Below the pieces are notes generated by a model, which saw only the letters and a list, made by a program, of their open reading frames with translations, was not told where the DNA came from and did not search any database. This document shows, in pieces, positions 57,925 through 64,000 of a stretch of 64,000 bases of DNA. How positions within the stretch are numbered: position 1 is the first letter of the stretch; each line of letters opens with the position of its first letter. Made by a program: the position numbers and the translations under genes. Origin of the DNA: Adiantum capillus-veneris (Eukaryota; Streptophyta; Polypodiopsida; Polypodiales; Pteridaceae); the NCBI GenBank assembly GCA_014529385.2, contig CM043945.1, positions 139,664,241 through 139,728,240 on the forward strand. Reading direction: 5' to 3'.

Positions 57925-58896
57925 TGTTAGCAGCAGGACACACCCTACGGAAAATGATTGCTCGGCGGAATATTATTTTTTGTAATTATTCATTTATTAA
58001 GAAAAATCGACATTTCACCTTTGTAAATATTGGGGCTTACAGAAGTTTCCAGATTGTATCCCATTTTTGACATTTAGATTGAGTAGATGGTAAAATTAGA
58101 ACATTAGGGTTTGAGATTGTAAGGTATTTATACCACTTTTTGACCTTAATGAAAAGACCTTTGTCATTTTTAAAAAGTACTGTCTGTGACTGAGTGTACT
58201 GTGTACGAAAGAGAGTGAGAGTTTCATCTTGACACTACGCATGCACCGGTGGTCGGAATTGAGTGCGAAGAAGTGCAGCGTGTTGTTCTCGAGGAGAGCT
58301 ACGCGTCGATACCTACATTGTGGGTGTACGATCTGGTTTTGCGATCTCGACCTACGAGCTTCATCTGGTGATTCGGTGAACATACGTTATCCGTTTTCGC
58401 ATTTCAGCATATCCACGCGTTCGCATTGAGTAGAGCTACACATTAGGCACTTTAGTTTTCGAAAACGATGGCCTGTAATTTTGACCAGACATCCTACGTG
58501 ATTTTGCACCTGGTGTTTAGGGTTGGGATTTTGGTTCATAGACCTTAGGGAGAGCGACCTATTGGTGTCAGTAGGGTCTCGTTCAAGTTCTATGGCGTTT
58601 TGAGAACGTTTGATGGGTATTTGGCTCTTGGAAGCGTTGTAGAAAATCTCCTCTTAAGCACTCCTGAAGGCTGTAGCTTAGACATTGGGTAGAGACCTCT
58701 CTAGGAATTAGTCGAGAGTCGGTCGAGTGTAGATTGACAGCCTATGCTTGCTTCCACGCGCCTGTGGGTCGAGCTTCGTCCTTAGCTGACAAATCTTGTT
58801 AGGTGAGTTCTCGTTGTGCTGACGTCCGTCGCGGCGTATCCGCCAAGTTTTGAATAGCTATATTGTAGATGTCTCGATCGTGAAGACCCGCTAGCA
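57925..58896 (+). repeat. LTR shared by G1 (3') and G2 (5')
   Basis: About 972 bp from TGTTAGCAGCAGGACACACC to CCCGCTAGCA. It has a polypurine tract on its left and a tRNA-Asp-like primer site on its right. It therefore ends one element and starts another. The half-site GACATCCTACGTG of the palindrome is at 58488-58500. Confidence 0.88.
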
Positions 58897-58916
58897 TTGG
58901 TGCCATTGTTGGGGAA
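58897..58916 (+). promoter_or_regulatory. primer binding site of G2, tRNA-Asp type (mutated)
   Basis: TTGGTGCCATTGTTGGGGAA follows the LTR end directly and is a diverged tRNA-Asp complement. Confidence 0.8.
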
Positions 58917-59443
58917 TGATCCCTAGGTGGTGAGTGACCTATTTGTAATTGTAGCCTTCGTTTCTGTCGCCTTTGTTACCCTTTCTGTTTACACCATAGC
59001 ATTCAAGCAGCTAGACATAGGGTGTAGAGCTTGGTAGAGGCTAGCAGTTGAGGACTTGCTAGATCTAGTCTTGACAAACATAACAGAGTTGTAAGTGAGA
59101 TACAAAAGGCATTTTATTCAACATTTTTCTCAATGCTTAAAAAGTATTGTTCCATTATCCATTTCACCTTCAAATTGCATTATTTTGTTTGTTTTTATTC
59201 ATAGATTCATTTCATTACCTAGGAGTAGGGTAAGTAGCGATCACTACCATTGAACTCGGCTAAAAGGTTCAGAGAAAAAATAGTCAAAAACCATATTTTG
59301 GCAAAAGAGCCCATAACTATGAAAACTAGGAAATTTGATGGTCAGAGCTTGAAAGCTAATCAAAACTCAAAAATTTGGTGCAAAACGAGATTTTCAAACT
59401 CACAAGAAGCAATCTAGAAAGTTTCATCATGTTTGGTGCAGGA

Positions 59444-60327
59444 ACACGGATTGCGATCCATTACCTCTATGATAGTCTTACCAAAAATTGAAACCATTGG
59501 ATCAAGGGTGCTTGCTAGCATCAGGATCTAAAAATTTGGAGTGAAACTGACACTAAAAACACACTCAAAACCAAGAAATCAAACAAAACCTGCAAAAGCT
59601 TGGAAAACTAACCAAAATTTAGGGTTTTCCAACTTTTAGTGATCCAAATTCAAAACAGGTTGGCAATTAACCTAGCAGTTAACCTTTATAGGGCATAGAG
59701 AACCCACTGACCAAATTTCATGCCAAGATGTTGTCAAACATGGATCGCAATCCATGTACCTTTTGATCATTTGGGGCTAAGATTTGACCAATGGCTAGTT
59801 GATACCATTCAAAACAACTTTCCCAAAAGACATAGCAGCAAAAGAATGTAAAAAATTGATCAAATTAGCAAAACAACAAAATTTTTCCAAAAATCGTTGA
59901 GCAGACACAAAATTTTCTTTTTTATTGGCAAAAAATTGTCCAAATCCAAAAATGTTTTGGGAGTAGAATAATGATACCACAATAAACAACATACCAAATT
60001 TGGAGTCTAGATCTTATGGAACATGGATCGACGTTTTTTTGATTTTTTAGACAAAGACCATACTAGCATGTAGCAAAGAACATTACGAACAAAACTTTCA
60101 AAAGCAAGGACTCAAGAAGCCAAAAAAGTTCAAAAAGTGGGTCAAATGGAGGCAAACGTAATTCAAGACCAAAAACCGCCAAGTAGAACTAGGGTTTGAC
60201 TTTTGGATGACCTAAATTGATCTAAATCACACAAAAAACATATTGTTGAGATCAATAGACCAAGGGAAATTTGTGTACCAAGTTTCACTAACTTTTGACA
60301 TAAAGCTATATGGATCATGATCCATGT
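59444..60327 (+). repeat. palindrome array of G2, 283-294 bp spacing
   Basis: Four inverted-repeat motifs lie in the leader: ACACGGATTGCGATCCATTA (59444-59463, degenerate), ACATGGATCGCAATCCATGT (59738-59757, 8-bp arms, 4-bp centre), ACATGGATCG (60021-60030, left half only) and ATATGGATCATGATCCATGT (60308-60327). Start-to-start steps are 294, 283 and 287 bp. CCAAATTTCAT or CCAAGTTTCA phrases precede them, as in the G1 array. The core differs entirely from that of G1. Confidence 0.85.
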
Positions 60328-60635
60328 TCCTTTGTTAGAGATTGAGCCCAAACTTGTACCATACCTAGAGCTAGTCACAAGGAGCATAGTGGTTTTTTCA
60401 AATTTAAGTTTGGACCTTATTTGTGGATTTTGCAAAAAAGATTAAGAATTTTTACCAAAAGCTGGATAAAATTTTGTTGACTCTAGACTTTGACTAAGAG
60501 AGCGGCTGTAAACTCATAGCCACTAAGTGTTTTTTGTACAAATTGCAAGAGCTAGAGTGTGCGGCTTAAAGTGCTTTCTATCAGAGGATTTGGATGCAAA
60601 AACTAAGGTAATAGGTCAGGGTTAGTGTTTTCTTG

Positions 60636-61080
60636 ATGTATTTGCGATCAAGTAGACTATATCATAGTAGAAGCCCTATTGTATGAGACCAGGCTAGTCA
60701 CATTTTAGCAGAAGAGAGTGTTAATCAAGGACAATTGCCAACCTTAGAGCCCCTTCTAGAAGAAAATCTTTCTGACATATCTTGAGAAAGATCCTATACC
60801 TACATGGTTGAAGGATTCAAGAGTGTGAGTTTCAAGGAAGGGAACCAACATGAGAGCAAGACCATCTCAACCCACACTTACATGAAACTATTGCACTTGA
60901 ACTATCAATTTACAAAGATGGTATGGATCACTATTGTGTGAAATTAGAAGAAAGACCTAGTGAGTTCAAGGACATAGTGTGTGTGGATTATAACGGTAAT
61001 CGTCGATACTTTGATGAGGGTATCATGTACTTAGTAGTGAAAATTCCCTATATTGTGGACAAGTGGGGATTGATAGGCAC
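60636..61080 (+). pseudogene. G2 first frame (homologue of G1 first frame)
   Basis: ATG at 60636 gives MYLRSSRLYHSRSP. After stops, EESVNQGQLPTLEPLLEE parallels EESVTQARLDPLAPIIEE of G1. Further on, YCVKLEERPSEFKDIVCVDY and NGNRRYFDEGIMYLVVK parallel the EERP...DGDRFRDEKGNHYLIV block. Several stops make it dead. The match in order, spacing and start codon supports a common unknown protein in both elements. Confidence 0.65.
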
Positions 61081-61379
61081 CAAGATAAGGTTGATATAAA
61101 GCCTGAAGACAACACACCAAAGCTAAACCTTCCAAATGCGAAGCTTAAGTGAGTGAGTGAATGTGGCAATTTGAGTCAACTAATACACATGTGGGTCTGT
61201 ACAAGAAATTATCCATACTACAAGAGTTCCAGACACTTGGACTGAAGTTAGGAATATGCAACTAGATAAGATAATGAGAAAGAGGAATCCAATCAAAGTT
61301 CCAAATGGTGGATTTGAAGCTAGAAAGGTTGTATTAGAAGAGTTGAGAGTAATGATAATGGTAGTTGAAACAAGATAGA

Positions 61380-61830
61380 TGCAACCATCTCAAGTGGTAA
61401 AGTGTGTGGCAAAAAGTTACAATGGGTCGAGTGATCCCTGCGCACATGTTTCACTTTTTAAGCGAGTCTTAAGAGCTAAACAAGTCACAAATTTCCACAC
61501 TCGTTAGGGATTTGAGTTGACTTTGGAAGGAGAAACATTGACTTGGTTCCATCCATTGAATAGCAAAGATTTTCCAAATATCGAGTAACTCCTATGAGAG
61601 TTTGTAGAGGAATCAAACACAATATAGTTTTCCAAATCTACGCCTTTAAGCAAAAAGAGAACAAAAAGGTGAAGAAAGCTTTGCTTTGCTTTACTTCAAG
61701 CGGCAATCCGCTGAGAGATTTTATGTGCAAGAGCTACCTAAAGATAAGAAATTATCAATTCTTTTATAGAGGGCTTGAGAAACAAAATTCTCAAGAAGGA
61801 TTTGCATCTGAAGACATGCACCACATTTGA
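61380..61830 (+). pseudogene. G2 Ty3/gypsy-type Gag relic
   Basis: Translation gives VSLFKRVLRAKQVTNFHT, then a stop, then GFELTLEGETLTWF. These fit the Gag capsid region (F-x(2)-GF/LxLxGxAxxWF). Downstream, SGNPLRDFMCKSYLKIRNYQ and FYRGLEKQNSQEGFAS (61594-61830) may be its continuation. Multiple stops. This places G2 with Ty3/gypsy-like elements, consistent with its tRNA-Asp primer site. Confidence 0.6.
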
Positions 61831-62170
61831 ACATGTTGATAGAGAAGTGTTGTATCTAGTTGACAATTGCAAAACTTACAAAAAAATATTGGAAGATGTA
61901 GATACAATTACTGGCTGTGCTATGAGTTAGCCATCGACAAAACATAGTGCTCCTACTTCAATCACACCAAATGTAGATCAAGTGGTTGAGAAAGTGATTT
62001 GAAGGATAAACCAGCCCTATCAATAAAATCCAAATCTACAACAACCACCACCACAAGCAACAAATTTACCGAGAACATTGAAGTGGTTCACAATAGAGAA
62101 AAATATACACCAACCATGAGATGAATGAGTGTTTTTATAATTGAAATTACATGAGGGAAAGGCCATATGT
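61831..62170. other. G2 interior, no clear domain
   Basis: Degenerate plus-strand coding-like sequence (Pro/Gln words near 62030-62070) without an identifiable domain. Confidence 0.4.
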
Positions 62171-62652
62171 ACCTCCAAGTGTGCAGAGCCATTGCCTCCA
62201 CCACCAAGGTACCAAATAAGACCAAACAACACATCACAAGGGGGAGATAAGTCACAGCATGTGTTGGGCAAACAACCTCATTTTTCCAAGACGATACGGC
62301 TATTGTTTGATGCACATAACCCGTAAAGACCTTCACAAGTCAGTGTATATTGCCACAAACTTCTTATATGAAGATCCAGTGGAGATCTACAGGAAAGAGC
62401 CCAAAGTAGCAACCTCCAAGTGTGCAACCATTGCCTCCACCACCAAGGTACCAAATAGGACCAAATAACACAGCACAAGGGGGAGATAATCCACACCCTG
62501 TGCTGGCCCAACAACCTTATTTTCCTCAAGACAATAGGGTTATTTTTTGATATACATAACCCGTAGATACCTTCACAAGTTAGCAGATATTGCCACAAAC
62601 TTCTTGTTTACTATGATCCTTTAAGCCAAGAGAAACTACGTGCCATCCATCA
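62171..62652 (+). repeat. 241-bp tandem duplication in G2
   Basis: ACCTCCAAGTGTGCA begins both units (62171 and 62412). CATTGCCTCCACCACCAAGG, GGGGGAGATAA and CATAACCCGTA are shared. The units are clearly diverged, so it is older than the 166-bp duplication of G1. Confidence 0.85.
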
Positions 62653-63154
62653 AAAAAAGGTAGCCAAGGCACAAGCAGAATTGCAAAATATACAAGCTCA
62701 AGTTGAGCCTAAGGAGTGACAGCAACGTATTGGACATCAACGAGAGGCCAACCTTGGAGTTACACATGCATTTCAAGTTTAAACAGAGGATGATTGGTTG
62801 GACTCTGACCCAATTGAGTTAAATAGCACCTATGGGAAAGTGCTATATAATGCCTTATTGGACACATGTGCTAAATATAATTTTGATATCATATGGAGTG
62901 TGGTGTCAGTTAGGAAAGCCAGAGTACCATCCAAGTCAAGGGTATCAACAAGAAAAGAACTACTATTTTTGAAACTTGGCACACTTATGTCAATTATGAC
63001 AACGGGGTCGTAGCTCAAGACTTTTTGGTCATGCCTGCTGGAACTATGGAAGGCAATATAAACCTAGGATGCAAGTGGATGTTAGCGACCAAATGCACTA
63101 TTGATTGGGGGACTGTGAGTGTCACAACACGGAAACCAACTCTTAGCCCTGTCA
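62653..63154 (+). other. G2 interior remnant
   Basis: A short frame 62798-63013 (DSDPIELNSTYGKVLYNALL) may be residual element coding sequence, but I could not assign it. No RT or integrase motif. Confidence 0.35.
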
Positions 63155-63285
63155 TGTTAGGACACCGGCAAGGCCAGACTAGACAAGGGCAAGGCCGGGC
63201 TAGGCGGTGTGGAAAGGGAGTCCAACTAGGGCAAAGGGCCAGGGGCTATGTTATATAGTGGGTGGTTGGGTGGACTCCTAGGTTC
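63155..63285 (+). repeat. possible short LTR fragment
   Basis: TGTTAGGACACCGGCAAGGC and GGGCAAAGGGCCAGGGGCTAT resemble parts of the short LTR at 20977-21143 (TGTCAGGACA... and AGGGCCAAGGGCTAT). No primer site follows, so this would be a truncated or 3' copy. Confidence 0.35.
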
Positions 63286-63468
63286 TAGTTCCATCACTCA
63301 TCTCCTAGTGCCATAGTTGCCTGTTCCATGGTAAAAAATTAGTACATTTTTGGTGGCACGGTGTTCATTTTTTATTGTTTGTATTTTTAATTGTGAGATT
63401 TTTACTAAAAAAGTGTTCGCCCAAATGCTAGTTATTTTCCGAGTGGATCTGCCAATGGTATGTATGCC

Positions 63469-63839
<371 letters not shown>

Positions 63840-64000
63840 TAACTTGCCATCCCATTTGACCTATTTTGAAGCCCTTTTGGCCTAAGACACCACATAAAGC
63901 ATACATCTCTACTGTCACTTGCCTGCCTTGGTCTTCCATACCTGCTGTAGCACTTTTCCATGCATTTGTCTGCATACATATAACTGCTTGTGTCCTCTTC
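63840..64000 (-). repeat. fragment related to the Gag-only element LTR
   Basis: TTTTGGCCTAAGACACCACATAAAGCATACATCTC and following words parallel TTTTGGCCTAAAAAGCC...TTTAAGCATACATCTC at 32119-32160, then both pass through GCCTGCC/GGCTGCC and CACCTG/TACCTG blocks. It is a relative of the 2.25-kb LTR family entering the window from the right, in the same orientation. Confidence 0.55.

Larger units (their letters stand above)
42869..58896 (+). mobile_element. giant pol-less LTR element G1 (about 16 kb)
   Basis: Bounded by related LTRs at 42869-43767 and 57925-58896, with a tRNA-Asp-type primer site after the first and a polypurine tract before the second. The interior is about 14 kb. It holds a leader with palindromes, a first frame (45.6-47.5 kb), about 6.4 kb of repeat-rich non-coding DNA and a long second frame (54.4-57.9 kb). 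I found no RT, integrase, RNase H or aspartic protease motif. It is best described as a large non-autonomous element, related to the element that follows it. Confidence 0.78.
58897..63110 (+). mobile_element. second giant element G2, 5' portion
   Basis: Continues the shared LTR with a leader, a first frame homologous to that of G1 and a Ty3/gypsy-type Gag relic. No pol motif appears before about 63.1 kb, and no 3' LTR was identified in the window, so the element is truncated or continues outside. The short shared phrase AGGAGTAGGGTAAGTAG (59221-59237) also occurs in the G1 leader (44097-44113). Confidence 0.7.

Noticed and set aside
42869-58896. G1 as an env-carrying (retrovirus-like) element
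   Set aside because: The second frame occupies the env position but shows no signal peptide, membrane segment or glycosylation-rich ectodomain. Coiled coils alone do not justify the call.

Overview
This window looks like nuclear DNA of a land plant, in a stretch built almost wholly from transposable elements and simple repeats. The signs are Ty1/copia polyproteins with plant-type primer sites (TGGTATCAGAGC), LTR elements primed by a tRNA-Asp-like site (TGGCRCCGTTGCCGGGGA), L1-type LINE reverse transcriptases with the zf-RVT tail, very long (CT)n, (GA)n and (TG)n tracts, and no dense intact genes. I cannot name the species. No intact host gene is supported. The only host-like gene is a broken SAUR-like sequence at 1.5-1.85 kb. 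No tRNA, rRNA or CRISPR array was found.

Layout. 0-3.5 kb: CT/GA microsatellites and the SAUR-like relic. 4.1-6.5 kb: a minus-strand LINE and a plus-strand LINE tail. 6.6-8.2 kb: a decayed minus-strand copia element. 8.2-21 kb: an unnamed interspersed repeat (intact copy 8166-9379) and a pol-less LTR element that inserted into another copy of that repeat. The two halves of this insertion now lie in opposite orientations (3' LTR 10336-11316 minus, 5' LTR 18155-19141 plus). One inversion of about 14.1-20.9 kb would explain this, and that segment also carries a second LINE. 20.98-21.16 kb: a short LTR with primer site.

24.1-39.7 kb is a nested composite. An outer Tork-like copia element (LTRs 24098-24835 and 38957-39702) is interrupted twice. 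The first interruption is a 6.65-kb minus-strand element with 2.25-kb LTRs that encodes only a Gag-like protein and sits inside the codons of the outer Gag zinc knuckle. The second is a 3.46-kb copia element with 192-bp LTRs that has lost integrase and reverse transcriptase by internal deletion. 40.5-41.5 kb: a third LINE fragment.

42.9-58.9 kb is a very large (about 16 kb) tRNA-Asp-primed LTR element with no recognisable pol. It has a first open frame (45.6-47.5 kb), a repeat-rich non-coding middle, and a second broken frame of about 1,130 codons with coiled coils (54.4-57.9 kb) just before the 3' LTR. That LTR (57925-58896) has a polypurine tract before it and a primer site after it, so it also serves as the 5' LTR of a second, related element running to at least 63 kb, which carries a degenerate Ty3/gypsy-type Gag.

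The most unusual signal is in these two giant elements. Their non-coding regions carry palindromes. In the first element the core CATCCTACGCGTAGGATG recurs four times before the second frame with centres exactly 285 bp apart, and several more times in the leader. The second element has a different palindrome (ACATGGATCGCAATCCATGT and variants) at 283-294 bp spacing in its leader. Palindromy and spacing are kept while the core differs. I propose this as the candidate undescribed system of the window.
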